A stretch of DNA of 64,000 nt from Nostoc carneum NIES-2107 (GTDB lineage Bacteria; Cyanobacteriota; Cyanobacteriia; Cyanobacteriales; Nostocaceae): assembly GCA_002368155.1 (NCBI GenBank), contig AP018180.1, forward strand, positions 2,823,947 through 2,887,946. Direction: 5' to 3'. Positions within the stretch are counted from its first letter, which is position 1; every line of letters begins with the position of its first letter. Of the stretch, positions 35,241 to 44,656 are shown one piece after another. A program made the translations under genes and the position numbers. The notes beneath the pieces were generated by a model that ran no database searches, was not told where the DNA came from, and saw only the letters and a program-made list of their open reading frames with translations.

Positions 35241-37718
35241 ATGAGACAGATTCTCTCTCAAATGACAATCGCTTTACTAACTTGCGGAGTTTTACCGCCT
35301 GTGAATGCTCAAGTCATATCTGATGTTACTACCAACACGATTGTTAATCAAAGTGGCAATGATTTTACTATTCTTAATGGGATTGAAAAAGGTAATAATT
35401 TATTTCACAGTTTTAGTAATTTCTCTGTTCCTACAGGTGGGTCGGCAAAATTTGATTTAACTAACACACCAAATATTACAACGATATTTAGTCGAGTTAC
35501 AGGTAGTAATGTTTCTCAGATTGATGGGTTAATTCAAACAATAAATAGTAATAATGCTGTCAGTTTATTTTTGATGAATCCCAATGGCATTGTGTTTGGT
35601 AAAAATGCGGCTTTGAATATCGGTGGTTCATTTGTGGGGACAACAGCGAATAGTATTAAGTTTGCTGATGGTACAGAATTTAGTGCTGTGAATGCTTCTA
35701 GCCCACCTTTGTTGACGATGAGTGTACCTATAGGGTTACAGATAGGGCAGAATTCTGGTGACATTACAGTCCGGGGAAATAAAAACCAGTTGACAGATAG
35801 TACTGGCTTTGGTACAGCTAATGCGAGTAAAAGTCCCCCCGGATTACAAGTTGGAGAAAATCATACACTGGCATTGATTGGTGGTGGTATAAACTTCTAT
35901 GGTGGCGTTGCTTCCACCAAAAGCAGCGGACATCTAGAAGTTGGTAGTGTCAGCGCTGGACTAGTGGGACTGAATGTCACTCCTACGGGTTGGGTGGGGG
36001 ATTACTCCACCGTGTTGAAATTGGACGATGTTCATCTGGCAGAAGAATCACTGCTTAATGCTACTGGTTACAATGGCTCAATCCAAATCCAAGGACAAAA
36101 CGTCAGCTTAACTGAGGGTTCTGCTGTTTTGCTCCAAAACTTGGGAATACAAGATTCTGGGGGAATCACAGTCCATGCCAAAGGTTCCCTCAACTTGATG
36201 GGGAACACAGCCAATGGTGAATTAGGGAGTTTTCTCCAAATCAATAATTTCGGCACAGGTAAAGTAGGAGATATTTCTATCTCAGCTGCCCAGCTATCCC
36301 TCCAGGATGGAGCAAGAATTGTCACTAGAACCCGGACTCAAACAGATGGTGGAAACATTATCACGAATGTGGGTGGCACAACCGATATCAGAGGCTTTAA
36401 CAGTGCTAATCCAGCCGTTTATACTGCGATTATCACGTTTTCATTAAATAGCGGCAATGCAGGGAACATAACGGTATCCACGGATGATCTTAGGATTCTG
36501 GATTCTGGCGCAATTATTTCTGTGGCTGTTAGCTCTGGAGAGACTGGCAAAATACAAGTTAATGCAGCAAATCTTATCGAAATTGCGGGTTACAATCCTA
36601 TGGCATTTTCAGAAAGTTCGCTATCTACGATTACTCAGGGTTCTGGTAATGCTAATAGCACAGTCATCAACACATCTAAGTTAGTGATTCAAGGCGGTGC
36701 ATCTCTTGGGTCTTCTACCTTAGCAACAGGTTCAGCAGGTAGTGTAGCAATTAAAGCTTCAGAGTCCATAAATGTTGAGGGTCGTGCTACTCAGGGCAAT
36801 TCTGCTGGGACAGTCTCTCGCGTCTTTTCCAACGCTGAGATTCTCAGCCCAGCTATTCAAGCTGCATTTGAACTACCAGCCATTCCTACTGGCAATTCAG
36901 GTTCTGTAATAATTAACACACCATCATTACACCTCATAGATGGAGGAGTAGTGAGCGTCACAAATGATGGGCCTGGTAAAGGTGGAGATGTACGAATTAA
37001 TGCCAACTCGATTTTTCTAGATAATCAAGGTAGTATCAGCGCATCAACCGCTTCTGGCAATGGCGGAGATGTCAGATTAGACTTGCAAGATTATTTATTG
37101 ATGCGTCACAATAGTGCCATTTCAGCTACTGCTGTGGGCAATGGGAATGGTGGTAATTTGTCAATTAACTCACCTGTAATTGTTGGTTTGGAAAACAGCG
37201 ACATCATTGCTAATGCAGTTCAAGGTCGTGGTGGCAATATTAACATCAAAACTCAAGGTCTTTTCGGTCTTCAATATCGTCCTCAACTGACAAAAGAAAA
37301 CGACATCACAGCCAGTTCCCAATTTGGTGTTAACGGTACAGTTAATATTAACAATTTTGGTGTTGACCCCAATTCTGGTTTAGTAAAACTACCTGCAAAT
37401 GTCACTGACCCATCACAGCAAATTGCTACAGTTTGTGGAGGTAACCAGGGAAGTAGTTTTGTCGCCACAGGAAGGGGTGGAATACCGCAAAATCCAGCAC
37501 AGGAAGTGATGAGCGATCGCACTTGGTCTGATACCCGTGACATCTCTGCATTCAGACAAACACAAGCCTTACAAGCCCAAATTTCCCAACCTCCCAAGAT
37601 TCTTGTACAAGCTACATCTTGGCATCGTCGTGCTGATGGCAAAATTGAAATAGTTGCAGCTCCATCTCCTGCCAATATACAACCACAATTAACTTGTGCA
37701 GCGCTTCCTCAGAGTTAA
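35241..37718 (+). CDS. TPS exoprotein A8
   Basis: 825 residues. The signal peptide is short (MRQILSQMTIALLTCGVLP to VNAQ). The TPS domain has FSVPTGGSAKFD and NPNGIVFGKNAALNIGGSF. The passenger has GGGINFYGGVASTKSSGHLEV and a segment with an AELPAIPTGNSGSV-like loop related to A4, A9 and A11. The first tail cysteine is in IATVCGGNQGSS, where the usual ATGC is changed but the cysteine is kept; the second is in LTCAALPQS. The upstream region shares TCATAAATGTTACTAG and GGAATCCTCATACTAT-like blocks with the leaders of A7 and A10. Confidence 0.92.
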   Translation: MRQILSQMTIALLTCGVLPPVNAQVISDVTTNTIVNQSGNDFTILNGIEKGNNLFHSFSNFSVPTGGSAKFDLTNTPNITTIFSRVTGSNVSQIDGLIQTINSNNAVSLFLMNPNGIVFGKNAALNIGGSFVGTTANSIKFADGTEFSAVNASSPPLLTMSVPIGLQIGQNSGDITVRGNKNQLTDSTGFGTANASKSPPGLQVGENHTLALIGGGINFYGGVASTKSSGHLEVGSVSAGLVGLNVTPTGWVGDYSTVLKLDDVHLAEESLLNATGYNGSIQIQGQNVSLTEGSAVLLQNLGIQDSGGITVHAKGSLNLMGNTANGELGSFLQINNFGTGKVGDISISAAQLSLQDGARIVTRTRTQTDGGNIITNVGGTTDIRGFNSANPAVYTAIITFSLNSGNAGNITVSTDDLRILDSGAIISVAVSSGETGKIQVNAANLIEIAGYNPMAFSESSLSTITQGSGNANSTVINTSKLVIQGGASLGSSTLATGSAGSVAIKASESINVEGRATQGNSAGTVSRVFSNAEILSPAIQAAFELPAIPTGNSGSVIINTPSLHLIDGGVVSVTNDGPGKGGDVRINANSIFLDNQGSISASTASGNGGDVRLDLQDYLLMRHNSAISATAVGNGNGGNLSINSPVIVGLENSDIIANAVQGRGGNINIKTQGLFGLQYRPQLTKENDITASSQFGVNGTVNINNFGVDPNSGLVKLPANVTDPSQQIATVCGGNQGSSFVATGRGGIPQNPAQEVMSDRTWSDTRDISAFRQTQALQAQISQPPKILVQATSWHRRADGKIEIVAAPSPANIQPQLTCAALPQS

Positions 37719-37829
37719 TTTAGCCTAGCCAATTCCTTTTGTACTCCCAATAATTCACCGAGTGTTAATGTTCAGCAGCATGGTATTTAGGGAATATTAA
37801 CTTATCTATGTATAAAAGGAGACTAAAAA

Positions 37830-40319
37830 ATGCGAAGGCTTTTTGTTGGCTTAGGTTTGCCTAATCGCATATTGGCAAGTTTCATCCTGCTGCCATTAGC
37901 AATCATGTTAATAGATGATAGATTTGCCAATGCTCAGGTGACTTCAGATGGTACTACCAATACCATTGTTAATCCGAATCTGAATGATTTCACTATTATT
38001 AATGGTACCACAAAAGGTAATAATTTATTTCATAGCTTTAGTAATTTTTCTCTACCTACAGGTACCTCCGCAACTTTTGATTTAGTAAATACACCTAATA
38101 TTACAATTATATTTAGTCGGGTAACTGGGGTAAATATTTCTCAGATTAATGGTGTAATTAGTACGCTTCATAGTAATAACCCCGTAAGTTTATTTTTAAT
38201 CAATCCAGCAGGAATTATCTTTGGTAAAGATGCCGCTTTGAACATTGGCGGTTCATTTATTGCTACAACAGCTAATAGTATAAAATTTGCTGATGGGGGT
38301 GAATTTAGTGCTGTGAATCCCCAAGCTACACCATTATTCAGCATGAATGTTCCCATTGGGCTGCAAATGGGTAAACAGCCTGCATCTATACAAGTCCAAG
38401 GTAGCGGACATGGTATAAGTATTAATAATGTTCTAGCTCCTGTAGTTCACAATCCTAGCTCAACTATGTTGCAAGTACAGCCAGGAAAAACTCTAGCTTT
38501 GATAGGTGGAAATCTGAGTTTGAATGGTGCAACTCTCATGGCTAAAACAGGACATATAGAGTTAGGTAGTTTAGCAGATGCAGGTTTAGTTTCTTTAGCG
38601 CCAACTACTCAGGGCTATCAATTTGAGTATGGTAACGGACAAAGTTTTAGTGATATTCAACTAACACAAAAGTCGCTATTACAAGTTAGTGGAGTAAATG
38701 CAGGTTCAATTCAGCTTCAAGGACGCAAGATTGAATTTACCGAGGGTTCGCTATTGCTATCCACAAATCTAGGCAATCTCCCCAGCGGAAATATTAACTT
38801 GCAAGCATCAGAAGCAATCAATTTTATTGGCACAACATCCGATGGAAAAATTCGGAGTTGGATTCGTAGTGAAGCTTTGGGTAAAGGGAATGGAGCGAAT
38901 ATCCGAATTATGACTCCCCGTTTAGCACTCCAGCAAGGTGCAGGAATTAATAATATAACTTATGGAGTTGCTAACAGTGGCAATATTCAGATTCAAGCAG
39001 CAAATATAGAAATTGCAGGTTTCTCACCTCTAAATACTGGTGGCGTTTCAAGCATTACCACTAGCACATACAGTACAGGGAAAGCTGGCGATATCTCTAT
39101 TGATGGTGATACTTTACTAATATCTGATGGCAGCTCATTATCATCAGTAACTTTTGGTAAAGGTTCTAGTGGCGGGGTAAGAATTAGTAATCAAAATACC
39201 ACAGTCATCGGAGAAAATCCTTTTGGAGTTTATAGCAATATTAGTACTACTACGTTTGCCCTGGGAAATGCTAAAGATTTGACACTTAATACTGGCACCT
39301 TAAAAGTTCTAAATGGAGGTGCAATCGGTTCATCCGCATTTCTTGTTGGTAATGGGGGAAATGTAAATATCACTGCGAGCGAAGCGATCGCAATTAGTGG
39401 TAAAAGTCCTAACAATAACAGTAGTATTAACTCTTCTGTAAGTTTTGTAAGTTCACAGCTGCGTCAATTCTTGAGTTTGCCAAATATACTCACAGCAAAT
39501 GCAGGTACGCTCAGCATTACTACACCCAACCTGATGCTGACAAATGGTGGTACAGTGAGCGTGACTAGTCAAGGTACTGGCAATGGTGGCAATCTCAATA
39601 TTACTGCCGATAACATTCAATTAAAAAATCACAGCTTAATTCAGGCACAGACAGAATCTGGTAATGGTGGTGACATCAGCTTGCAAGTAGGCAAGTTTAT
39701 TCTCATGCGCGATCGCAGTAATATTACAGCCACAGCTGGTGGTTCTGGCAATGGAGGGAATATCAATATTAATGCACCTACTATTACTGCCTGGGAAAAC
39801 AGCGACATTATTGCCAATGCGGTGCTAGGAACTGGGGGAAATATTCAAATTGGTACTCAAGCTATTTTAGGATTAGAATTCCGTCCCCAACTCACCGATG
39901 ACAGCGATATTACCGCCACCTCACAATTTGGGGTTAGCGGTACAGTTGAAATTCACAATATCGGTATCGATCCCAACTCTGGCTTAGTGGAATTGCCAAC
40001 TAATGTCACCGATCCATCCCAACAAATTGCTAGTGGTTGTGCTGATACTAATGGCAGTAGTTTTGTAGCTACAGGAAGAGGTGGTTTACCGCAAAATCCC
40101 ATGCAGGAAGTGAGGAGCGATCGCACTTGGTCTGATACCCGTGATATCTCTGCATTCTACAAAACACAGCCAGCACAAGCACAAATCCCCCAATCTCCAG
40201 AGGTTCTTGTCCAAGCCACTGCTTGGCGACGTAATGCTCAAGGGAAAATTGAGTTAGTTGCAGATAAATCTTCTGTTCAAATGCAACCAACATTAACCTG
40301 TGCTGCGGTTCCCAGATAA
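37830..40319 (+). CDS. TPS exoprotein A9
   Basis: 829 residues with a strong AAAAGGAGA ribosome-binding site. The signal peptide is MRRLFVGLGLPNRILASFI to ANAQ. The TPS domain has NLFHSFSNFSLPTGTSATF and NPAGIIFGKDAALNIGGSF. In the passenger, GGNLSLNGATLMAKTGHIELG, NTTVIGENPFGVYSNIS and ITTPNLMLTNGGTVSVTSQ make it the sister of A11. The leader keeps parts of the 93-bp class (GTTCAGCAGCATGG, TTAGGGAATATTAA). The tail has both cysteines 87 residues apart. It ends 42 bp before xisH, and a truncated relative's tail follows the xis genes. Confidence 0.92.
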   Translation: MRRLFVGLGLPNRILASFILLPLAIMLIDDRFANAQVTSDGTTNTIVNPNLNDFTIINGTTKGNNLFHSFSNFSLPTGTSATFDLVNTPNITIIFSRVTGVNISQINGVISTLHSNNPVSLFLINPAGIIFGKDAALNIGGSFIATTANSIKFADGGEFSAVNPQATPLFSMNVPIGLQMGKQPASIQVQGSGHGISINNVLAPVVHNPSSTMLQVQPGKTLALIGGNLSLNGATLMAKTGHIELGSLADAGLVSLAPTTQGYQFEYGNGQSFSDIQLTQKSLLQVSGVNAGSIQLQGRKIEFTEGSLLLSTNLGNLPSGNINLQASEAINFIGTTSDGKIRSWIRSEALGKGNGANIRIMTPRLALQQGAGINNITYGVANSGNIQIQAANIEIAGFSPLNTGGVSSITTSTYSTGKAGDISIDGDTLLISDGSSLSSVTFGKGSSGGVRISNQNTTVIGENPFGVYSNISTTTFALGNAKDLTLNTGTLKVLNGGAIGSSAFLVGNGGNVNITASEAIAISGKSPNNNSSINSSVSFVSSQLRQFLSLPNILTANAGTLSITTPNLMLTNGGTVSVTSQGTGNGGNLNITADNIQLKNHSLIQAQTESGNGGDISLQVGKFILMRDRSNITATAGGSGNGGNININAPTITAWENSDIIANAVLGTGGNIQIGTQAILGLEFRPQLTDDSDITATSQFGVSGTVEIHNIGIDPNSGLVELPTNVTDPSQQIASGCADTNGSSFVATGRGGLPQNPMQEVRSDRTWSDTRDISAFYKTQPAQAQIPQSPEVLVQATAWRRNAQGKIELVADKSSVQMQPTLTCAAVPR

Positions 40320-40361
40320 TATATAAGAGTCATCAACGACAATAAAAATTGCCACTGGACT

Positions 40362-40781
40362 ATGCCTGCCAAGGATTTTTATCATGATACCGTTGTTCAA
40401 GCCCTAATAAATGATGGCTGGGAGATTACCGATGACCCTTTGCTTTTATCTTATGGTGGTAGAGACCTTTATGTTGATTTAGCGGCAGAAAGAACAACAA
40501 TAGCAGCTCAAAAAGATCATTTTAAAATAGCAGTTGAAATTAAAAGTTTTTTGAAACCTTCGCCAGTTCGGGATTTAGAAGAAGCTGCTGGGCAATATGG
40601 TGTTTATCAAAGCATTCTAGCAGAAATAGCATCGGAACGAATACTTTACCTAGCTGTTCCCCAGCGTTCCTACGAAAGTATTTTTACAGAAAAATTAGGG
40701 CAATTGATCCTCAAGCGCTTAGAAATTAAACTTTTAGTGTTTGATGAGCAACAAAGGAGTATTGTGCAATGGATACCTTAA
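40362..40781 (+). CDS. xisH: XisH-type fdxN-element excision controlling factor
   Basis: 139 residues, full length for the family. The core reads YVDLAAERT then KIAVEIKSF, a D...E-x-K arrangement typical of the PD-(D/E)XK nuclease fold to which XisH-like proteins have been related. In Anabaena, xisH and xisI are needed with the recombinase XisF for excision of the fdxN element during heterocyst formation. Here no xisF or element boundary is visible, and most cyanobacterial xisHI pairs occur away from fdxN. Such stand-alone pairs may be small mobile or toxin-antitoxin-like units, which is inference. It overlaps xisI by 13 bp, which indicates translational coupling. Confidence 0.93.
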   Translation: MPAKDFYHDTVVQALINDGWEITDDPLLLSYGGRDLYVDLAAERTTIAAQKDHFKIAVEIKSFLKPSPVRDLEEAAGQYGVYQSILAEIASERILYLAVPQRSYESIFTEKLGQLILKRLEIKLLVFDEQQRSIVQWIP

Positions 40782-41104
40782 ACCGCTATCGTCAAATAGT
40801 ACGGGACTTAATCTATGAATATGCCAAATATAAACCATCTCACGGTCAAATAGAAACTGAGGCAATTGTTAACCCAGAAACAGACCATTACGAAGTGATG
40901 CACGTAGGTTGGGATGGGCAACGTCGGGTACATGGTTGTGTTGTACATATCGATATTATTCAAGGGAAAATATGGATTCAACACGATGGTACAAATCGTC
41001 CGGTTGCTGAGGAATTGTTAGAAGCTGGGGTTCCCAAAGAGGATATTATTTTGGGTTTTCATCCACCTCAAATACGTCAATATACTGATTATGGTGTAGC
41101 TTAA
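40769..41104 (+). CDS. xisI: XisI-type fdxN-element excision controlling factor
   Basis: 111 residues, starting MDTLNRYRQIVRDLIYEYA inside the end of xisH. Family features are HYEVMHVGWDGQRRVHG, HIDIIQGKIWIQHDGT and GVPKEDIILGFHPPQIRQYT. It acts with XisH; the biochemical role of XisI is not known. The pair is inserted in the TPS array between A9 and a TpsA tail remnant, so its arrival probably went with loss of most of a thirteenth exoprotein gene. A decayed relative lies at 10241-10636, on the other side of tpsB. Confidence 0.94.
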   Translation: MDTLNRYRQIVRDLIYEYAKYKPSHGQIETEAIVNPETDHYEVMHVGWDGQRRVHGCVVHIDIIQGKIWIQHDGTNRPVAEELLEAGVPKEDIILGFHPPQIRQYTDYGVA

Positions 41105-41259
41105 GTAGAACGGTTTAAATAATTCACGCTATGTCATTGCGAATGAAACGAAGTGGAATGACGCAATCGCAAGGGTTATGCCGATTTTACATTCTGTTAC
41201 ATAGTTAGGTTTCTTCTCACCGACTTACTTAATATATATTTTGACTGTGAAAGAAGAAT

Positions 41260-41334
41260 CCCCTGCCTTTACGAATAGATGAGCGTTCGCCGTTAGGCGT
41301 TGCCGTAGGCTAGCGATATCTATTCAGGCAGGGG
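41260..41334. repeat. Long hairpin with an inserted interspersed repeat
   Basis: CCCCTGCC (41260-41267) pairs with GGCAGGGG (41327-41334), and GAATAGAT (41273-41280) pairs with ATCTATTC (41318-41325). The loop GAGCGTTCGCCGTTAGGCG and onward looks like an interspersed repeat placed in the tip of an older, smaller hairpin. Confidence 0.6.
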
Positions 41335-41349
41335 AGTGTCAAAGTAATA

Positions 41350-41605
41350 AATGTAGGAAGTGAGGAGCGATGTCTACGACGGGCTACGCCTACGCACTTG
41401 GTCATACACCCGTGATATCTCTGCATTCTATAAAACACAGCCAGCACAAGCCCAAATACCCGAACCATCAAAGCCGCTTGTGCAAGCTACATCTTGGCAT
41501 CGTCGCGCTGATGGCAAAATTGAAATCGTCGCCCCTCAACCTGCTAATGTACGACCATCTTTAAGCTGTGCTGCTGTTCCTGATGCTCAATTTCCCAACT
41601 TTTAG
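41350..41605 (+). pseudogene. Tail remnant of a thirteenth TPS exoprotein
   Basis: Only the last 80 or so codons of a TpsA remain. After AGGAAGTGAGGAGCGAT the frame reads TWSYTRDISAFYKTQPAQAQ, then ATSWHRRADGKIEIVA and LSCAAVPDAQFPNF, which is the second tail subtype and closest to A7 and A9. Only the second of the two conserved cysteines is left. A 21-bp repeat (41372-41392) splits the HIP1 site found at this place in the intact copies; it adds VYDGLRL in frame. There is no signal peptide or TPS domain, so the product could not be exported by TpsB and is almost certainly not functional. Confidence 0.85.
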
Positions 41606-41736
41606 AAATTTTTCCCACAGATATTAAAATTGCCTTAAATAATAACTAGGAGGTACTTATTTATTAAGTTATAAATGTTACAGATACATAGATGCTGGGA
41701 ATGCTAATACTGTGCATTTCAAAAAGTATTTTCTGT

Positions 41737-44229
41737 ATGAAAGTAATTTGCAAACTCACAAACCAAAAATTTAACGCTTTTAAAGCAACATTCTCCGCTT
41801 GCTTATGCACTGTGGTTTTAGTATTACCTGCTATGGCTCAGGTAACATCTGATGGTAGTACTCACACTATTGTTAACTCTAACAACAATAATTTTATTAT
41901 TCTCAATGGACTAGATAAAGGTAATAATTTATTTCATAGCTTTAGTAATTTCTCAGTCCCTACAGGTGGTTCAGCAACTTTTGATTTAGTGAATACACCA
42001 AATATTACAAATATATTTAGTCGAGTTACAGGTAGTAATATTACTAGTATTGATGGGTTAATTAGCACAGTTCATGGCAATAACTCAGTTAATTTATTTT
42101 TAATGAATCCCAATGGTATTTTATTTGGGTCAAATGCCAGATTAAATATTAGTGGCTCATTTGTAGGGACAACTGCGAATAGTATTAAGTTTGCAGATGG
42201 TACAGAATTTAGCGCTGTGAATTTAACTGAGAAGCCATTATTAACCATGAGTGTACCGATAGGCTTGCAGTTTGGTCAAAACTCAGGAAAAATTGCCTTA
42301 CAAGGAACTGGACATCATCTCACCTCTCAAAATCCGCTGATTACACCCTATATTCCTACAGTCTTAGAAGGTAATTTGGCTGTGACATCGGGACAAACAT
42401 TAGCACTGTTGGGTTCTTCTATTGACCTGAATGGTGGGATTTTGCTTGCTCCCCAGGGACGAGTTGAACTCGGTGGTGTAGCTGAAGGTGAAGTTACACT
42501 CAATAGAGTTAGTCAAGGATTTAACCTGGATTATCAAAACATTTCTACATTTGGTGATATTAATCTTGCAGGGCGATCGCTGGTGAATGTCAATGGCATT
42601 AATGCGGGTTCTATTCAAGTACAAGGTCGCACAGTTAGCCTCACAGATGGCTCTGTATTATGGGTGCAAAACCGAGGAATTCAAAGGGCTGGAGATATCC
42701 ATGTTTTCGCCTCTGATACTCTGAAATTGTCTGGTGCAACTACTGATATGAAAATTCGTACCAGTATAATCAACGAAACCGTCAGCAGTGGTATGAGTGG
42801 GAATATTAGCGTTGTCACACCAAATTTAAGCGTTAACAACGGTGCGATAGTTGCTAACCGTAATTATAAATCTGCCGATAGTGGTTATATCAACATCACA
42901 ACCTCTAATTTGAATGTCAATGGTTACATTTCTACCGACCCTTCAGTCTATGCAGCAATTGGAACACTCACATTCTCTACAGGAAAAGCTGGTGATGTGA
43001 AAGTCACAACACAGAATTTATCTGTGTTGGATGGTGCTTATCTCGGTTCTACAACCTTTGGACTTGGTACAAGTGGAGCAGTTACAATTGATGCCGATAG
43101 CGTGAATGTCATTGGCGCAACTCCCATCAGTATTGCTAGCGTAATTGCTAATACGACTATTGGTCGTGGTGGTAATGCTGGGAAACTGAGATTAAATACT
43201 CGCACACTCACAATTAAGGAAAGTGGTAGTGTGACAACTGCGAGTCTTGGGGTAGGTAATGCCGGTGATTTGACTGTTAATGCGACGGAATCTATTAATC
43301 TAAGTGGTCGATCGCCAAGTGTTACCTATGGTAGTAATATTTCTTCAACTGTTAGCTCTTTAACGGCTAATTATTATACCCAGTTATCAAATGTGAGCGA
43401 AATTCCTAGAGGCTCTTCGGGACAGGTGACTGTCAATACTCCTAGCCTCAAAATTAGCGATGAAGCCAGAATTAATACTGGTAACTATGGGATTGGGAAT
43501 GCAGGCGCACTGAACATCAATACCGAAATGGTGGAGTTAAATAAGGGCTTTTTAGCGAGTTTTACAGCTTCAGGACAAGGTGGTGATATGAATATCCACA
43601 CAAACGCGCTCATTCTTCGAGATCAGAGTTTGATTATCGGAACTGCTTTAGGTTCAGGAGATGGCGGCAATATTATGATTAATTCGCCAGTGATTGTTGG
43701 ATTTAACAACAGTGACATTATGGCTAACGCAGTCACAGGTCGCGGTGGTAACATTCAAATCACAACTCAAGGTATCTTTGGACTGAAGTTTCGCCCCCAA
43801 GTTACTCCAGAAAATGACATTACAGCCAGTTCTCAATTTGGTGTTAACGGTACAGTACAAATCAATAATGTTGGTATTGACCCCAACACTGGGTTAGTTG
43901 AACTACCTGCAAATATTACTGACCCATCACAGCAAATTGCTACAGGATGTGCAGATACTAGTGGTAGTAGTTTTGTCGCTACGGGACGCGGTGGGATACC
44001 ACAAAATCCCGCACAGGAATTGGGGAGCGATCGCCCTTGGTCAGACTTGCGCGATATATCTGCATTCCACAACACACACTCAGTACAAGCTCAAATTACC
44101 CAACCACCAAAGCCTCTGATTTCGGCTACGTCCTGGCGACGTAATGCCCAGGGCAAAGTAGAATTAATTGCAGATAATTTTTCAACTCAGATGCAACCAT
44201 CATTAACCTGTGCGGCGGTTTCTAGATAA
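41737..44229 (+). CDS. TPS exoprotein A10
   Basis: 830 residues from ATG 41737 (MKVICKLTNQKFNAFKATF to AMAQ). An in-frame ATG at 41692 would add 15 residues that spoil the signal peptide, and A7 starts with the same MKVI. The TPS domain has NPNGILFGSNARLNISGSF. The passenger (GSSIDLNGGILLAPQGRVELG) has ATTDMKIRTSIINETVSSG and NRNYKSADSGYINITTSNL, linking it loosely to A1 and A3. The tail has SDRPWSDLRDISAF, where the HIP1-containing motif is slightly altered, and ends PSLTCAAVSR. The leader belongs to the A7/A8 class and follows the tail remnant directly. Confidence 0.92.
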   Translation: MKVICKLTNQKFNAFKATFSACLCTVVLVLPAMAQVTSDGSTHTIVNSNNNNFIILNGLDKGNNLFHSFSNFSVPTGGSATFDLVNTPNITNIFSRVTGSNITSIDGLISTVHGNNSVNLFLMNPNGILFGSNARLNISGSFVGTTANSIKFADGTEFSAVNLTEKPLLTMSVPIGLQFGQNSGKIALQGTGHHLTSQNPLITPYIPTVLEGNLAVTSGQTLALLGSSIDLNGGILLAPQGRVELGGVAEGEVTLNRVSQGFNLDYQNISTFGDINLAGRSLVNVNGINAGSIQVQGRTVSLTDGSVLWVQNRGIQRAGDIHVFASDTLKLSGATTDMKIRTSIINETVSSGMSGNISVVTPNLSVNNGAIVANRNYKSADSGYINITTSNLNVNGYISTDPSVYAAIGTLTFSTGKAGDVKVTTQNLSVLDGAYLGSTTFGLGTSGAVTIDADSVNVIGATPISIASVIANTTIGRGGNAGKLRLNTRTLTIKESGSVTTASLGVGNAGDLTVNATESINLSGRSPSVTYGSNISSTVSSLTANYYTQLSNVSEIPRGSSGQVTVNTPSLKISDEARINTGNYGIGNAGALNINTEMVELNKGFLASFTASGQGGDMNIHTNALILRDQSLIIGTALGSGDGGNIMINSPVIVGFNNSDIMANAVTGRGGNIQITTQGIFGLKFRPQVTPENDITASSQFGVNGTVQINNVGIDPNTGLVELPANITDPSQQIATGCADTSGSSFVATGRGGIPQNPAQELGSDRPWSDLRDISAFHNTHSVQAQITQPPKPLISATSWRRNAQGKVELIADNFSTQMQPSLTCAAVSR

Positions 44230-44277
44230 TATAATCAAGTATTTGATTAAATATCCCTGGAACTCAATGATAGTGCT

Positions 44278-44578
44278 ATGTCCTATATTGAGTTTAGTTT
44301 AGCTCAAGCCAAACAAGTTTTTGGCTTAACTACAGTAGAGCAAGGCGATATTTTTGCTGCTGCTGCGGAATTAACTGCCAGTAATTTACTGATATAAACT
44401 CTCAATTATAATTTGGCGATCGCTTTGGCTAGTAATAGTGAGAAAGCCCGCTCTGAATTAATTATTGCCCCGATTTTAGTCGATTTACGCCGCCAGCTAA
44501 AAGAGCAAATTACGTTTATTCTCTGGTATTGATTTTACCGTTGACAATAACAAAGGACATCTGATGGCATCAAGGTGA
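44278..44578 (+). pseudogene. Decayed hypothetical gene between A10 and A11
   Basis: ATG 44278 opens MSYIEFSLAQAKQVFGLTT and VEQGDIFAAAAELTASNLLI, then an in-frame TAA (44395-44397). The same frame continues with [19 protein letters not shown] and [13 protein letters not shown] frameshift near 44510 is needed to read [20 protein letters not shown] and its stop. This looks like an uncharacterised cyanobacterial protein family seen through one nonsense mutation, one frameshift and loss of its C-terminal part. I do not know its function. Confidence 0.65.
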
Positions 44579-44656
44579 AACCTGCTTTATTCAAGTGTTC
44601 ATAGTTATGCAATTTCGGGAACCTTAAATATTAGGTATTAGATAGGGAACCGAGAG

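Noticed and set aside
40362-41104. xisH/xisI as proof of an fdxN excision element in this window
   Set aside because: No xisF recombinase, nif or fdxN gene or element boundary is present. Stand-alone xisHI pairs are common in cyanobacteria.
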